NCBI RefSeq assembly: GCF_003987345.1
Contig: NZ_PIPP01000001.1
Coordinates: forward strand, 186,001-250,000
Length of the DNA stretch: 64,000 bases
Source: Aliidiomarina shirensis
GTDB taxonomy: Bacteria; Pseudomonadota; Gammaproteobacteria; Enterobacterales; Alteromonadaceae
Direction of reading: 5' to 3'
Shown here: piece after piece, positions 40,353 to 51,215 of the stretch
Layout of the letters: every line of letters starts with the position of its first letter
How positions within the stretch are numbered: the stretch's first letter is position 1
Notes under the pieces: generated by a model
Seen by the model: only the letters and a program-made list of their open reading frames with translations
The model's database searches: none
Told to the model about the DNA's origin: nothing
Program-made: the position numbers and the translations under genes

Positions 40353-42869
40353 ATGAAAAGAAAACTTACGGTAGCCATTAGTGCAGCGTTGTTAAGTGTG
40401 GCCTGTGCAAGTTCAGACCCGATTCAACAAGGTGCGGCGAACTCAAGTGCTGCAACCGAGCAAAGTGTTGAACAGAGAGCTGGGCAAGTACAACGTTCTC
40501 CAGCAGCCGTTGCCGAGCAACGCGAATCAGTGTTCAGCATGACGCAGATTATGGCAGATCCTGATTGGATTGGTCGCTCTCCGGAAGGTGCTTATTGGTC
40601 GTGGGATAGCCGTAGTGTACTTTTCAGCCGCAAACGTGAAGGTAGCCCGCAGCGTGATTTATTTCGGCGGCCACTATCTGCTGGTGGCAACGGTACTCAG
40701 GTAGCATTAGATTCCTTGCACACGCAAGCCTATCGAAATGCAATTGCAAACGCCGATGGCTCTCTCAAGGCTTATGTGTTTGAGCGTAATGTTTTTGTGC
40801 TTGCTACTGATACTGGTGAAGTACGCCAACTCACGCGCGATAGCCAGAACAAATCAAGCTTACAGTTCCTAAACGACGGTCGCCTGAGCTATCGCGTTGG
40901 GAATGATTTTTATGCAATGAATTTGCAAAATGGTTACACCGAGTTGGTGCTTTCATTGCAAACCCGTGAAGCGCCAACAGCATTGCAAGAACCAGCGGAT
41001 ATTCTTGCTCGTGAGGAAATTGATTTAATTGAGTACAACCAAGTTCAACGACGTCAACGGCAAGAGCGCTTCGATGATCAACAAGCGCTTGCGGCGAGTA
41101 ACACTTCGTTAGCACCTGAACCGGTTTATTTAGGTAATAATCTTCAAGTCGTGGACGTTAGCCTTTCGCCTTCGGCCGATCGTGCCATTGTTGCTGTTAC
41201 GGAGCCACAAAGCTGGCGAGGTGATAGTGATTTAATGCCGCGGTACGTTACTGAATCAGGGCGCGTTGAAAATCAAAATGTTCGCCGTCGCGTTGCTGAT
41301 GCCAAACCGGTAAACCACACCTTATATCTGATCGACGTAAATACGGGTGAGAAAACCGAACTAAGCTATGAAACGTTGCCCGGTTATGATGAAGATGTTT
41401 TGGCGTCTGTGCGCGAGGAAAACTATGCCGCGGAAGGTAAAACTTATGAGAGTAAGAAAGCACCTCGTCCGATTGGTGTGATGCCCGGCTGGTCGGCGCC
41501 AGAAGGAAATATAGTGTGGAATGCGGCAGGTGATGCCGTAGCCGTGATGTTACGTGCATGGGACAACAAAGATCGTTGGATTGCTACCGTAGACTTCGAT
41601 TCAGAAAGTTTAGTGAATCAGCACCGCTTACATGATGAAGCTTGGATCAACCGGGATTTTAATGCTTTCAACTGGATGCCTGAAAGTAACGCACTCTGGT
41701 ATTTGTCGGAAGAGAGTAATTATTCTCATCTGTATATTAAAAACTTAAACAGTGGTGATGTACAGCAAATTACGAGCGGCCGCTATTTGGTAGATAATGT
41801 AACGTTAAATAAAGCGGGTGATACGTTCTATTTTCAAGCGAATGTTGACCACCCAGGCATTTATGAAATTTTCCGTGTGTCGGCCAATGGCGGCGATATT
41901 GAACAGCTCACCGATTTAGACGGCATGACGAGTTACTCATTAAGCCCTGATGAAACCCGTTTGCTACTGACGCATTCTAGCCCGTTACAACCGAATGAGC
42001 TGTATGTGCAAGAAGTTCGAAGCGGTAGCCAAGCAACACGCTTAACGGAAACGGTAACAGCTGAATTCGAGAGCATGCCATGGGCGCAGCCGGAAATTGT
42101 AGAAGTACCTTCTTCTCACGTAGATGATCCGATTTATAGCCGTGTTTATTTACCGAAAGATTATGATGAAAATCGTGCCGAGGGTTATCCAGCGGTTGTC
42201 TTTATCCATGGCGCTGGCTACTTGCAAAATGCGCATGGCGGCTGGTCAGGCTACTTCCGGGAGTTTATGTATCACAGTAAACTAACTGATTTAGGCTATG
42301 TAGTATTGGATTTAGATTTCCGCGGGTCTGCTGGCTATGGCCGTGATTGGCGTACTGCTGTTTATCGGCAAATGGGCACGCCAGAAGTTGAAGATCTGGT
42401 TGATGTAGTTAAGTGGATGGGTGACAACCGCAACGTTGATGTGGATCGCGTTGGAACTTATGGTGGTTCATACGGCGGCTTCCTAACATTCATGGCATTG
42501 TTCAATGAACCAGGGCTGTTTAAAGCAGGTGCTGCGTTGCGGCCAGTAACCGATTGGGCGCATTACAACACAGGCTATACATCAAATATTTTGAACCTAC
42601 CGCAAGACGATATGATTGCTTATCGCCGCAGTTCACCGATTTACTTTGCTGAAGGCTTAGAAGATGCGCTGCTTATTAACGCACCGATGGTTGACGATAA
42701 CGTGTTTTTCCAAGACTCGGTGCGGTTAGTACAGAGATTGATTGAGCTGGAGAAAGAAAACTTTGAAACCGCGATCTTCCCGGTAGAGCCGCATGGCTTT
42801 GTACAGCCATCGAGTTGGTTGGATGAATATCGGCGCATTCATAAGTTATTTGAAACCAACTTGCAGTAA
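40353..42869 (+). CDS. S9 family prolyl oligopeptidase-type lipoprotein (DPP IV-like)
   Basis: The start at 40353 gives MKRKLTVAISAALLSVACAS with a lipobox (Cys about 17) and GGAAACAGGA upstream; the frame open from 40311 is not signal-like. The 838 residues comprise a beta-propeller (about 60-600, with WSWDSRSVLFS-type repeats) and an alpha/beta hydrolase domain. The catalytic Ser is in GTYGGSYGGFLT (about 710), Asp in NAPMVDDNVFF and His in EPHGF. Likely clips N-terminal dipeptides or oligopeptides outside the inner membrane. It is monocistronic. Confidence 0.9.
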   Translation: MKRKLTVAISAALLSVACASSDPIQQGAANSSAATEQSVEQRAGQVQRSPAAVAEQRESVFSMTQIMADPDWIGRSPEGAYWSWDSRSVLFSRKREGSPQRDLFRRPLSAGGNGTQVALDSLHTQAYRNAIANADGSLKAYVFERNVFVLATDTGEVRQLTRDSQNKSSLQFLNDGRLSYRVGNDFYAMNLQNGYTELVLSLQTREAPTALQEPADILAREEIDLIEYNQVQRRQRQERFDDQQALAASNTSLAPEPVYLGNNLQVVDVSLSPSADRAIVAVTEPQSWRGDSDLMPRYVTESGRVENQNVRRRVADAKPVNHTLYLIDVNTGEKTELSYETLPGYDEDVLASVREENYAAEGKTYESKKAPRPIGVMPGWSAPEGNIVWNAAGDAVAVMLRAWDNKDRWIATVDFDSESLVNQHRLHDEAWINRDFNAFNWMPESNALWYLSEESNYSHLYIKNLNSGDVQQITSGRYLVDNVTLNKAGDTFYFQANVDHPGIYEIFRVSANGGDIEQLTDLDGMTSYSLSPDETRLLLTHSSPLQPNELYVQEVRSGSQATRLTETVTAEFESMPWAQPEIVEVPSSHVDDPIYSRVYLPKDYDENRAEGYPAVVFIHGAGYLQNAHGGWSGYFREFMYHSKLTDLGYVVLDLDFRGSAGYGRDWRTAVYRQMGTPEVEDLVDVVKWMGDNRNVDVDRVGTYGGSYGGFLTFMALFNEPGLFKAGAALRPVTDWAHYNTGYTSNILNLPQDDMIAYRRSSPIYFAEGLEDALLINAPMVDDNVFFQDSVRLVQRLIELEKENFETAIFPVEPHGFVQPSSWLDEYRRIHKLFETNLQ

Positions 42870-42900
42870 TACTTGAAAGCGCAATAACGTACGCAAATTT

Positions 42901-42928
42901 AAAAAGCGACCTTTACGGTCGCTTTTTT
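42901..42928. terminator. Terminator after the S9 peptidase
   Basis: AAAAAGCGACC and GGTCGCTTTTT pair across TTTAC, with a run of T after and A before. It can work for both this gene and the convergent rhombosortase-like gene. Confidence 0.9.
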
Positions 42929-42953
42929 ATTGCATGTTAAGGAAACAAAACGG

Positions 42954-43574
42954 TTATTCCTTTGGCTTTACAATTTCGATAGGTTTGCGACGTAAACCAG
43001 GCACGGCTAGTGCGCCACCAACGGCACCACCAACGTGGCAAAGATAAGCGACTTGAGCGCCTAGCCAAAATGATTCATCCACTGCGAGCGTTAAATCAAC
43101 ACCGAGCTTAACCACGACAATCATTAAAATAGTAATACCTATAGGGCGCTGTGTACGCAAGAGCGAAACACCTACGTAAACAAAGATGCCGTGGAGAACG
43201 CCGGAAAGCCCAACGAAGTTATAATCTTGAGCAAGTAGAATAGGAATTAACGAAGCCCCAAGCGCGCTAATCATCATTACATTCATGAGCAAGCGGCCCT
43301 GAATATAATTACGAAATAGAATAGAGATTAATATCAGTGCAGCAACATTGACCCACAAATGCTGAGTGTTTAGGTGGACCAAATGGGTAGTGAAAATACG
43401 CCAGGGCTGGCTCAGCAAGGTATCTTCCGAAAGCACCAGCCAGTTTTGCAAGCTAGGGTATAGATGGATAATTACCATTACGAGCGCCAGCACAAGCGGA
43501 ACCAGTAGAAAATGGATTTGTCGTTTTAAGCTGCGCGGTGATGTGTTTTTACTCGTTGATGTCGATAAACTCAT
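42954..43574 (-). CDS. Rhombosortase-like rhomboid intramembrane protease
   Basis: The 206-residue polytopic membrane protein has about six spans. The rhomboid nucleophile motif GLSGVLHG lies at about 123-130 and the catalytic His in YLCHVGGAVGGA at about 178-189. The short form with HLVHLNTQHLWVNVAAL resembles rhombosortase (RrtA), which processes GlyGly-CTERM proteins for surface export. An ordinary rhomboid is the alternative. No protein in this window ends in a GlyGly-CTERM tail. The first ~25 residues are Ser/Thr/Lys-rich and cytoplasmic. Confidence 0.8.
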   Translation of the reverse strand: MSLSTSTSKNTSPRSLKRQIHFLLVPLVLALVMVIIHLYPSLQNWLVLSEDTLLSQPWRIFTTHLVHLNTQHLWVNVAALILISILFRNYIQGRLLMNVMMISALGASLIPILLAQDYNFVGLSGVLHGIFVYVGVSLLRTQRPIGITILMIVVVKLGVDLTLAVDESFWLGAQVAYLCHVGGAVGGALAVPGLRRKPIEIVKPKE

Positions 43575-43662
43575 AGTTCTAGCTCTACTCTACATTGCGA
43601 TACTGGGTTGGGGCGCTTATGATAGCCTTAATTGATCGATAACAGCAAAAAAGGCGGTATAA

Positions 43663-45453
43663 ATGCTATTTAAATCAAAGCGAAGAGATTCATTTTCCAG
43701 CGCTAATACGAATATCATCAAGCTCTTTGGCCTTACTTTATTATCTACTGCGCTGCTATCTGCTTGTTCTCCGCAGAATAGCGAGCGTGAAGCATTTGAT
43801 CCAGAAGCAGCAACCGGGTTAGCGGATAACCAAGTTGTGTACGCTGATAACTATATGATTTCGGCGGCCAACCCGTATGCGGTTGATGCCGGGCTTACGG
43901 TGTTGCGGGAAGGTGGTACTGCCATTGATGCCGCGGTTGCTGTGCAGGCTATGCTAACGCTCGTAGAACCGCAATCTTCGGGCATTGGCGGTGGTGCTTT
44001 TATGTTGTATTGGGATAACGAGACACAAGAGCTGCATAATCTGGATGCGCGTGAAACCGCTCCTATGGCTGCATCCGCGGATCTGTTCCTTGATACTGAA
44101 GGCAACGCCCCGAGTTGGATTGAGGCTGTGGTAGGTGGGCGTTCTGTGGGTACTCCCGGCGTCGTTCGAGGTTTAGAAGCAGCACACCAACGTTGGGGTA
44201 AATTATCTTGGCAGCGTTTGTTTGCTGAGAGCATTGCATTATCAGAAGAAGGTTTTGAGGTATCGCCACGATTAGCGCAGTTGTTAGCGATGGAGATTAA
44301 CCCGGGGGTTTCGCAAACACCCGTAACTAAAGATTATTTCTTTCCAAATGGCACGCCATTGCAAGCAGGCACGATAAAAACCAATGCCGAATTAGCGAGT
44401 ACGTTGCGTGCTATTGCCGAGCAGGGCGCTGATGCGCTCTATCATGGTGCGATAGCTGAAGATATTGTGGATGCGGTGCAAAGCCATCCGACTGCTCCTG
44501 GATTGCTCGCATTGGAAGACCTTGCGAATTATGAGCCGGTTTGGCGCACGCCAGTTTGCGGGCCTTATCGAGTATTTGAGATTTGCAGCATGGGCCCACC
44601 GAGTTCTGGTGGTATTACTATGTTGCAAACCATGGCGTTACTCGAACCATTTAATTTGCATGAGTTAGATGTGAACGGCGAAGAAGGGTTGCACTTTTTC
44701 ACGCAAGCTTCACGTTTGGCGTTTGCAGATCGGAATCGCTATATTGCCGATGCCGATTATGTAGATGTGCCTTTGGGCGCGTTATTAGCACCCGAGTATA
44801 TTGATGATCGCATTACTCTTATTGGGGGAACCGATATGGGCCGGGCGCTACCGGGAACTCTAGATGAGTTGCTGCGGGCTGATGACCAATCGCCAGAGTT
44901 TCCTAATACCAGCCATATCAGTATTGTGGATCAATATGGTAATGCCGTTTCGATGACAACCACTATTGAAATGGGCTTCGGTTCAAGCGTGATGGCGCGT
45001 GGTTTTTTGTTGAACAATCAACTAACTGATTTTTCACTCGTGCCAGAGGTAGATGGTGTGCTCGTAGCAAACCGCGTTGAGCCGGGCAAACGGCCACGAA
45101 GCTCAATGGCGCCAGCCATTGTGTTTAACGAGAATGGCGAGTTACTGCATATTGTTGGGTCTCCCGGCGGACCACGCATCATAAATTACGTGACCCAAAC
45201 CTTAATTGGCTTATTGGATTGGGATTTAAATATGCAAGAAGCAATTGATCTGCCCAAAATCACCAATATGAATGGGGTAACTTCGTTGGAAGCCGAAACC
45301 AGTATCGTGGAATTGCAAGCCGTACTCGAGGCGCGAGGCCACGTTGTGGAAGTAAGGCCCTTAAATAGTGGTTTGCATGGTATTAGTGTGCGCCCTGAGG
45401 GCTTAGAAGGCGGTGCTGATCCGCGCCGGGAAGGCGTAGCCAAAGGGCAGTGA
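43663..45453 (+). CDS. ggt: Gamma-glutamyltransferase (glutathione hydrolase)
   Basis: Secreted autoprocessing Ntn-hydrolase removing gamma-glutamyl groups from glutathione and peptides. An N-terminal hydrophobic segment ends in LLSACS, so it is probably a lipoprotein. The large subunit has SSGIGGGAFMLYWD and LDARETAP. The processing site is NTSHISIVD near 422: Thr is the new N-terminal nucleophile, followed by Ser where most GGTs have Thr. GSPGGPRIINYVTQTLIG closes the fold. Length 596 is normal. Part of the peptide-scavenging set. Confidence 0.94.
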   Translation: MLFKSKRRDSFSSANTNIIKLFGLTLLSTALLSACSPQNSEREAFDPEAATGLADNQVVYADNYMISAANPYAVDAGLTVLREGGTAIDAAVAVQAMLTLVEPQSSGIGGGAFMLYWDNETQELHNLDARETAPMAASADLFLDTEGNAPSWIEAVVGGRSVGTPGVVRGLEAAHQRWGKLSWQRLFAESIALSEEGFEVSPRLAQLLAMEINPGVSQTPVTKDYFFPNGTPLQAGTIKTNAELASTLRAIAEQGADALYHGAIAEDIVDAVQSHPTAPGLLALEDLANYEPVWRTPVCGPYRVFEICSMGPPSSGGITMLQTMALLEPFNLHELDVNGEEGLHFFTQASRLAFADRNRYIADADYVDVPLGALLAPEYIDDRITLIGGTDMGRALPGTLDELLRADDQSPEFPNTSHISIVDQYGNAVSMTTTIEMGFGSSVMARGFLLNNQLTDFSLVPEVDGVLVANRVEPGKRPRSSMAPAIVFNENGELLHIVGSPGGPRIINYVTQTLIGLLDWDLNMQEAIDLPKITNMNGVTSLEAETSIVELQAVLEARGHVVEVRPLNSGLHGISVRPEGLEGGADPRREGVAKGQ

Positions 45454-45493
45454 TTTTATTTTCAATAAATACGTTCAAGAGGAAGGGAAGACA

Positions 45494-45871
45494 ATGAGTG
45501 ATACTATTTTTGATAAGATAATTAATCGAGAAATTCCAGCTGATATCGTTTACGAAGATGATATCGCTTTGGCATTTAAGGATATTAATCCACAAGCGCC
45601 AGTGCATTTGTTGATTATCCCTAAGCGACAAATCGCTACAGTGAATGATATTAGTAAAGATGATCGTGAAATAGTGGGGCATTTATACTGGGTTGCAGGT
45701 GAAATTGCGCGCAAAGAGGGATTTGCTGAAGAAGGCTTTCGCACCGTGATGAACTGCAACGAATTTGGTGGCCAAACGGTTTATCATATTCATGTTCACC
45801 TTCTTGCCGGTAAGCCGCTTGGCTGGCCGCCATATCAAGACCGGGTTAAGAAAAACCCGATGGAAGCTTGA
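45494..45871 (+). CDS. hinT: HIT family purine nucleoside phosphoramidase (HinT-like)
   Basis: Small nucleotide-binding hydrolase of the histidine triad family. The 125 residues start MSDTIFDKIINREIPADIVYEDD, the HinT N-terminus. The triad is in GGQTVYHIHVHLLAGKPLGWPP (about 95-116). GGAAGGGAAG lies just before the ATG. It follows ggt by 40 bp and may share its transcript. Confidence 0.94.
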   Translation: MSDTIFDKIINREIPADIVYEDDIALAFKDINPQAPVHLLIIPKRQIATVNDISKDDREIVGHLYWVAGEIARKEGFAEEGFRTVMNCNEFGGQTVYHIHVHLLAGKPLGWPPYQDRVKKNPMEA

Positions 45872-45914
45872 TAGCTAGCAGCATGCTTGCGTAAACGATT
45901 TTGATTAGGCACTA

Positions 45915-45945
45915 AAAAGCCGTAACTTTATGAGTTACGGCTTTT
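45915..45945. terminator. Bidirectional terminator between hinT and rlmI
   Basis: AAAAGCCGTAACT and AGTTACGGCTTTT form a 13-bp perfect stem around TTATG with flanking A and T runs, suited to both convergent genes. Confidence 0.93.
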
Positions 45946-45990
45946 GTTTTCGAGATGATCAAAACTTGCATACGAGCTCGGTTAGCGGGA

Positions 45991-47181
45991 TTAATCCATG
46001 GCTCGTAGAATCAATCCTTTAAGATACCAACCTTCAGGGTAGTGAATGTGCACTGGGTGATCAGCTGCTTGGCTGGTACGCGCAATTATTTGTAAATCAC
46101 GGTTAGCATCTAAACAAGCATCGGCTACAACTTTTTGAAATAGTTCAGAACTTAATAACCCTGAACATGAGAAGGTGAACAGAATCCCACCCGGGTTCAG
46201 AAGTTTTGCCGCAATACGATTAATATCTTTATAACCGCGGCATGCGCGATTTAAACTTGCTTTCGAATCAACAAACTTAGGTGGATCAAGTACGATAACA
46301 TCGAATGTTTCGCCGCTCTCAGCATAGGTGCGCAGTTGAGTGAATACATCGGCTTTTATATGCTTCACATTGCTGGTATCCAAGCCATTCAATGCTAAAT
46401 TCTCAACCGATGCATCAAGCGATGGTTGTGACATATCAACGTTTATCACTTCTTTAGCGCCGGCTGCCGCTGCATATAAGCCAAAGCCTCCAGTGTAGGA
46501 GAAACAGTTCAGAACCTTTTTCTCTTTTACATAAGGGCGGATGGCTGCACGGGCATCACGCTGGTCGAGGTAATAACCCGTTTTGTGGCCGGCAATTACA
46601 TCTACGTTGATTTTTAAGCCGTTCTCTTCAATTTCTATTGGGCCCGTTGGTGCCTCGCCGTGGCGTGCACCCGTGATAAGCTTCAGGCCTTCTTTTTGGC
46701 GAACATCAACATCAGAACGCTCGTAAATTTTGCAATCCGGGTAGAGTTCATGCAAAACCGCGGTAATCGTTTCTTGGTGGTAAGAAGCGCCGGCACTGAG
46801 AAGCTGAAGCACGATTACATCGGCATAACGGTCAATAGTTACCCCAGGGAGGCCATCGGATTCCCCAGCAATAATGCGATAAGCGTTGGTAACTGGCTCT
46901 ACCAACGTTTCCCGCAGCGCTTGTGCGGCAACAATACGTTTACGAAAGAACGCATGATTAATTTCCGTGCCTTCAGTAAAGCTCCAAATTCGCGCACGAA
47001 TCTGTGAATGCGGGGAGTAGGCGGCAACACCAAGAAACTCACCTTTATCGGTTACTACATTAATGGTAGCGCCAAGCTCAGGCTTACCTTGTATTTTGTG
47101 AATAGCGCCGCTAAACACCCAAGGATGACGACGGCGAAGCGATTTCTCGCGGCCACTTTTAATAATTATTTGTTCTGCCAT
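45991..47181 (-). CDS. rlmI: 23S rRNA m5C1962 methyltransferase RlmI
   Basis: The 396-residue protein has an N-terminal PUA domain ([19 protein letters not shown], about 19-37), the linker [15 protein letters not shown], and a Rossmann methyltransferase. SAM motifs are [20 protein letters not shown] (about 220-239) and [10 protein letters not shown]. The catalytic region [10 protein letters not shown] has the single Cys typical of RlmI. The start shares one base with the metG stop, so the two are coupled. Confidence 0.93.
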   Translation of the reverse strand: MAEQIIIKSGREKSLRRRHPWVFSGAIHKIQGKPELGATINVVTDKGEFLGVAAYSPHSQIRARIWSFTEGTEINHAFFRKRIVAAQALRETLVEPVTNAYRIIAGESDGLPGVTIDRYADVIVLQLLSAGASYHQETITAVLHELYPDCKIYERSDVDVRQKEGLKLITGARHGEAPTGPIEIEENGLKINVDVIAGHKTGYYLDQRDARAAIRPYVKEKKVLNCFSYTGGFGLYAAAAGAKEVINVDMSQPSLDASVENLALNGLDTSNVKHIKADVFTQLRTYAESGETFDVIVLDPPKFVDSKASLNRACRGYKDINRIAAKLLNPGGILFTFSCSGLLSSELFQKVVADACLDANRDLQIIARTSQAADHPVHIHYPEGWYLKGLILRAMD

Positions 47182-49226
47182 TACATTACTCGCTGGCCAG
47201 GTTGTGCGCCATCATGTGGATTTAGGATATAGATTTCTTTGCCGCCCGGGCCTGCTGCTAACACCATGCCTTCGCTCATACCAAAACGCATTTTCCGTGG
47301 CTTCAGGTTAGCCACCATTACGGTTAATTGGCCAATCAAATCTTCAGGCTTGTAAGCGGATTTTAGACCCGCAAACACTTGACGCTGCTCACTACCAATA
47401 TCAAGCGTCAGTTTAATTAATTTATCCGCCCCTTCAACGTGCTCGGCATTTACTATTTTAGCAACGCGTAAATCAACGTTGGCAAAATCATCAAATTCGA
47501 TTTCTGCGGCTATGGGCTCAATGTCAGTTTTGCTGCTCGATACCGGCTTGCTGGTAGCGGCTGTATTATTTTCTTTCGAAGCTTCTAACATGCTTTCAAT
47601 TTTCTCGGTTGGAACGCGTTGCATAAGCGCTTTGAACTTATTGATTTTGTGCCCTGTTAACGTGGTTTGAGCACTTTCCCAGGTAAAGGTATCATTCAAG
47701 AACGCTTGTGAATCGTTTGCGAGTTTCGGCACTACAGGGGTTAAGTAGATCATTAGCAAACGGAATAAGTGAATTCCCATTGAGCACACATCTTGTACTT
47801 CTTGCGTTTTGCCTTCTTGCTTTGCCAACTGCCAAGGCTCTTTTACCGCAATGTACTCATTCGCACGATCGGCAAGTTTCATAATTTCACGCATCGCTCG
47901 GGAAAATTCACGCGTTTCGTAAGCTTGCGCAATGTCTTTGGCCGCTGCTTGGAAATCTGCCAACATTGCCGGGTCGTCAATACGATCAGAAAGCATGCCA
48001 TCAAATTTCTTACTTATGAATCCGGCACAACGGCTGGCGATATTCACTACTTTACCGACTAAATCAGAGTTAACCCGTTGGGCAAAATCGGTTAAGTTCA
48101 AATCAAGATCATCAATACGACTGCTTAACTTGGCGGCAAAATAGTAGCGTAAATACTCAGGATCAAGGTGCTCTAAATAGGTACGCGCCATAATGAATGT
48201 ACCCTTAGATTTCGACATCTTGGTGCCATTTACGGTGATAAAACCGTGTGCCCAAACGCTTGTAGGCTGACGGAAATCAGCGCCGCTGAGCATGGCTGGC
48301 CAAAACAAGCTGTGAAAATAAATAATATCTTTACCAATAAAATGATAAACCTCAGCATTGCTATCTTTATCCCAGAAATCTCCGAAATTCAGATCATCAC
48401 GCTTATCACAGTAATTTTTGAAGCTACTCATGTAGCCTATTGGCGCATCTAGCCACACGTAGAAATATTTTCCAGGTGCATCAGGAATTTCAAAGCCAAA
48501 ATACGGCTTATCCCGGCTGATATCCCACTGTTGCAGGCCTTGCTCAAACCATTCACTGAGCTTATTGGCCATTTCTGATTGTAGCGAGCCGGAACGTGTC
48601 CACGCTTTCAACATATCGCCAAAGGCTGGTAAATCGAAGAAGTAATGTTCTGATTCACGCAATTCGGGTACAGCGCCCGACACCGCGGAGCGTGGATTCT
48701 TTAAATCAACGGGGGAATACGTTGCACCGCATACATCACAATTATCGCCATATTGATCTTCGGCACCACAATCAGGGCATTCGCCTTTTACGAAACGATC
48801 GGGCAGAAACATTTCTTTCTCAGGATCGAATAGTTGCTCAATGGTGCGGGTGTGAATATGCCCAGCTTCCCGCAAACGCGTATAAATCAGGTTTGCAAGC
48901 TCTTGGTTTTCAGGGCTGTGCGTTGAATAGTAGTTATCGAATGATACAGAGAAATCGGCAAAATCACGTTGGTGTGCCGCATTCATATCCGCAATCATAT
49001 CTTCTGGCGCAATGCCCAATTGTTGTGCTTTGAGCATGATTGGTGTGCCATGTGCATCGTCGGCACAAACAAAATGGCATTCGTTGCCATATAAGCGCTG
49101 AAAGCGTACCCAAATATCAGCTTGAATATAGCCCAGCAGATGGCCGATATGAATTGGCCCGTTCGCATAGGGAAGGGCGTTCGTCACTAAAATGCGGCGG
49201 TTATTCTCGTGGGTGCTTGCTGCCAT
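47181..49226 (-). CDS. metG: Methionyl-tRNA synthetase MetG
   Basis: Charges tRNA-Met. The 681 residues have class I motif HIGH in [12 protein letters not shown] (about 19-30) and KMSKSKG near 336. Four zinc cysteines lie in [18 protein letters not shown] (about 146-163), giving the E. coli-type two-knuckle form. The C-terminal tRNA-binding domain (about 580-681) has [23 protein letters not shown]. It is divergent from apbC, as in E. coli, where metG and mrp are neighbours. Confidence 0.98.
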   Translation of the reverse strand: MAASTHENNRRILVTNALPYANGPIHIGHLLGYIQADIWVRFQRLYGNECHFVCADDAHGTPIMLKAQQLGIAPEDMIADMNAAHQRDFADFSVSFDNYYSTHSPENQELANLIYTRLREAGHIHTRTIEQLFDPEKEMFLPDRFVKGECPDCGAEDQYGDNCDVCGATYSPVDLKNPRSAVSGAVPELRESEHYFFDLPAFGDMLKAWTRSGSLQSEMANKLSEWFEQGLQQWDISRDKPYFGFEIPDAPGKYFYVWLDAPIGYMSSFKNYCDKRDDLNFGDFWDKDSNAEVYHFIGKDIIYFHSLFWPAMLSGADFRQPTSVWAHGFITVNGTKMSKSKGTFIMARTYLEHLDPEYLRYYFAAKLSSRIDDLDLNLTDFAQRVNSDLVGKVVNIASRCAGFISKKFDGMLSDRIDDPAMLADFQAAAKDIAQAYETREFSRAMREIMKLADRANEYIAVKEPWQLAKQEGKTQEVQDVCSMGIHLFRLLMIYLTPVVPKLANDSQAFLNDTFTWESAQTTLTGHKINKFKALMQRVPTEKIESMLEASKENNTAATSKPVSSSKTDIEPIAAEIEFDDFANVDLRVAKIVNAEHVEGADKLIKLTLDIGSEQRQVFAGLKSAYKPEDLIGQLTVMVANLKPRKMRFGMSEGMVLAAGPGGKEIYILNPHDGAQPGQRVM

Positions 49227-49399
49227 ATATGTTCTCTATCAACCATGTTTACAAAAGAGCTTCATATTAGCTGAAAAGCGCAGTGTTTTCATCAACTGCT
49301 GTGGCTTCTGGGTGGATAAATCACTATCATCAAAAATATGATCAACGCTTGGGATTTTTGATACCGGCTCTAATGTCTTGTTTTCGGGAGTAGTTAGGA

Positions 49400-50425
49400 A
49401 TGGCGAATGATGTTCAACGAATTTGTGCCGAGCTGCGTAGCAGCATTTTTTCATCTGGTTTTGCGGCCGATTGGTTACAAATAAACGGACAGAAAATAAC
49501 GCTTACACTGCCTTTCGCAGCGAAGTCAGGTGCCGAAGCCTTGATTGCAAGTGAGCCTAGATTACAAGAGTATGATTGGGACATTCGCTTAAATATTACT
49601 GCATTACCAGCGAAAGAGGGCAAAGCGCCACAAGGCTCGGCGTTTCCCAATATTAAGAATATTATAGCGGTTGCCTCTGGCAAAGGTGGTGTTGGTAAAT
49701 CGGCGGTAACATTGAGTTTGGCGAAAGCATTACAAGCCGAAGGTGCTCGCGTAGGTATTTTAGATGGTGATATTTATGGCCCTTCATTGCCCACCATGTT
49801 CGGCAATCAGGGCGAGCAATTAACCTTTACGCCAAACCGTAAAATGTTACCGGTGAATGTGTTTGGTATCGAAGGAAACTCCCTCGGTTATCTTGTTGAT
49901 GCGTCGGCAGCTGCGATTTGGCGGGGGCCAATGGCGAGCCGCGCGGTGGAGCAGTTATTTTTTGATACACAATGGGCGAAGCTGGATTACCTTCTGGTTG
50001 ATCTGCCGCCCGGAACGGGCGATATTCAGCTTACGCTTTCACAGAATTTCCCGCTTACCGCCGCGATCGTGGTAACGACTCCGCAGAACATAGCGTTAGC
50101 TGATGCGCAAAAGGGTATCGCTATGTTTCAAAAAGTAGATGTGCCGGTAATTGGGCTCATTGAGAATATGAGTTATTTTGAATGCACATCGTGTGGGCAT
50201 CAAGAAGCGATATTCGGCAGCCAGGGTGGCTCGAATTTAGCAGCTAAACACCATGTTCCGTTGCTAGGTAAATGGCCTTTAACGACGGCTCTCAGAGAAA
50301 GTTTAGATGCAGGTAAACCATTACAGGTAAGGAATCCCAATCATTTACTGAATGCGATTATGAGTGAATCGGCACAGCAAATGGCAGCGAACGCTTGGGA
50401 GCTAATTACCGCAGATATTGGGTAA
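49400..50425 (+). CDS. apbC: Iron-sulfur cluster carrier ApbC/Mrp
   Basis: P-loop NTPase that carries and transfers Fe-S clusters. The deviant Walker A ASGKGGVGKSA lies at about 92-102, LLVDLPPGTGDIQLT at about 198-212, and the cluster-ligand pair in FECTSCGHQ (CxxC) near 260. The N-terminal domain (about 85 residues) is short and DUF59-like, making the protein slightly smaller (341) than E. coli Mrp. TAGGA lies before the ATG. Its 173-bp gap to divergent metG should hold both promoters. Confidence 0.94.
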   Translation: MANDVQRICAELRSSIFSSGFAADWLQINGQKITLTLPFAAKSGAEALIASEPRLQEYDWDIRLNITALPAKEGKAPQGSAFPNIKNIIAVASGKGGVGKSAVTLSLAKALQAEGARVGILDGDIYGPSLPTMFGNQGEQLTFTPNRKMLPVNVFGIEGNSLGYLVDASAAAIWRGPMASRAVEQLFFDTQWAKLDYLLVDLPPGTGDIQLTLSQNFPLTAAIVVTTPQNIALADAQKGIAMFQKVDVPVIGLIENMSYFECTSCGHQEAIFGSQGGSNLAAKHHVPLLGKWPLTTALRESLDAGKPLQVRNPNHLLNAIMSESAQQMAANAWELITADIG

Positions 50426-50512
50426 GGCATTATAATTATTTTCGCAGCTTGGCGTTGGGAAAATAGAAATGAACACAAATAATTTTGCAGGAATTAATTG
50501 AGGGTATTTTGA

Positions 50513-51106
50513 ATGCGCCTAACGGATGCACAGATCGAGCAGTATTTGGCTGATGGGATAATTGGCATAGAGCCGGCGCCACTTTCGAAAGATATAAGTG
50601 GTGTTACTGTTGATATTCACTTGGGCGAAAGTTTCCGAGTGTTACAAGACCATGCTGCACCATATATTGATATTAGCGGGCCGCGTGATGAAATCGATGC
50701 GGCGATTCAGCGGGTAATGAGTGAAGAAATTCGTCTTGCTGAAGGGGATGCGTTCTTTATTCATCCAGGTGAGTTTGCGCTCGCAGTTACCCATGAAGCG
50801 GTAACATTGCCTCCGCATGTTGTTGGCTGGCTTGATGGCCGTTCCTCTTTAGCGCGCTTAGGCTTGATGGTGCATGTAACTGCTCATCGAATTGACCCGG
50901 GTTGGTCAGGGCAAATTGTGTTGGAGTTTTTTAACAGTGGAAAGCTGCCACTTGCATTGCGGCCTTTGATGAAAATTGGTGCGCTGAGTTTTGAGCTTTT
51001 GAGTGAACCATGTGCGCGACCTTACAGCAGAAGGGAAGATGCGAAATATAAAAATCAAAAAGGCGCTGTAGCCAGCCGTATCGGCAATGATGATGAGCGT
51101 TCCTAG
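50513..51106 (+). CDS. dcd: dCTP deaminase
   Basis: Converts dCTP to dUTP, the main source of dTMP precursors in gammaproteobacteria. The 197 residues contain the family core [31 protein letters not shown] (about 102-132) with the Arg/Ser/Glu catalytic set, and the C-terminal nucleotide-capping tail with [16 protein letters not shown]. apbC-dcd order is seen in several gammaproteobacteria. The gap to apbC is 87 bp. Confidence 0.97.
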   Translation: MRLTDAQIEQYLADGIIGIEPAPLSKDISGVTVDIHLGESFRVLQDHAAPYIDISGPRDEIDAAIQRVMSEEIRLAEGDAFFIHPGEFALAVTHEAVTLPPHVVGWLDGRSSLARLGLMVHVTAHRIDPGWSGQIVLEFFNSGKLPLALRPLMKIGALSFELLSEPCARPYSRREDAKYKNQKGAVASRIGNDDERS

Positions 51107-51215
51107 GGAATATCTTTTGCTATTCAACATTGTGTGGCCTGATTAAATTAGACAACTCAGGAACTGCTGTCTATCTTTACGATTGAAGGCGCCAGAAAAC
51201 ACCTTAATGTGCTGT

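Noticed and set aside
43663-45453. GGT as inactive because the usual Thr-Thr at the processing site is Thr-Ser
   Set aside because: The nucleophile is the first Thr, which is retained (N-T-S-H); the second position tolerates change.
48596-49033. 145-residue + strand frame inside metG
   Set aside because: Shadow of metG; composition rich in Arg/His/Gln and no start signals.
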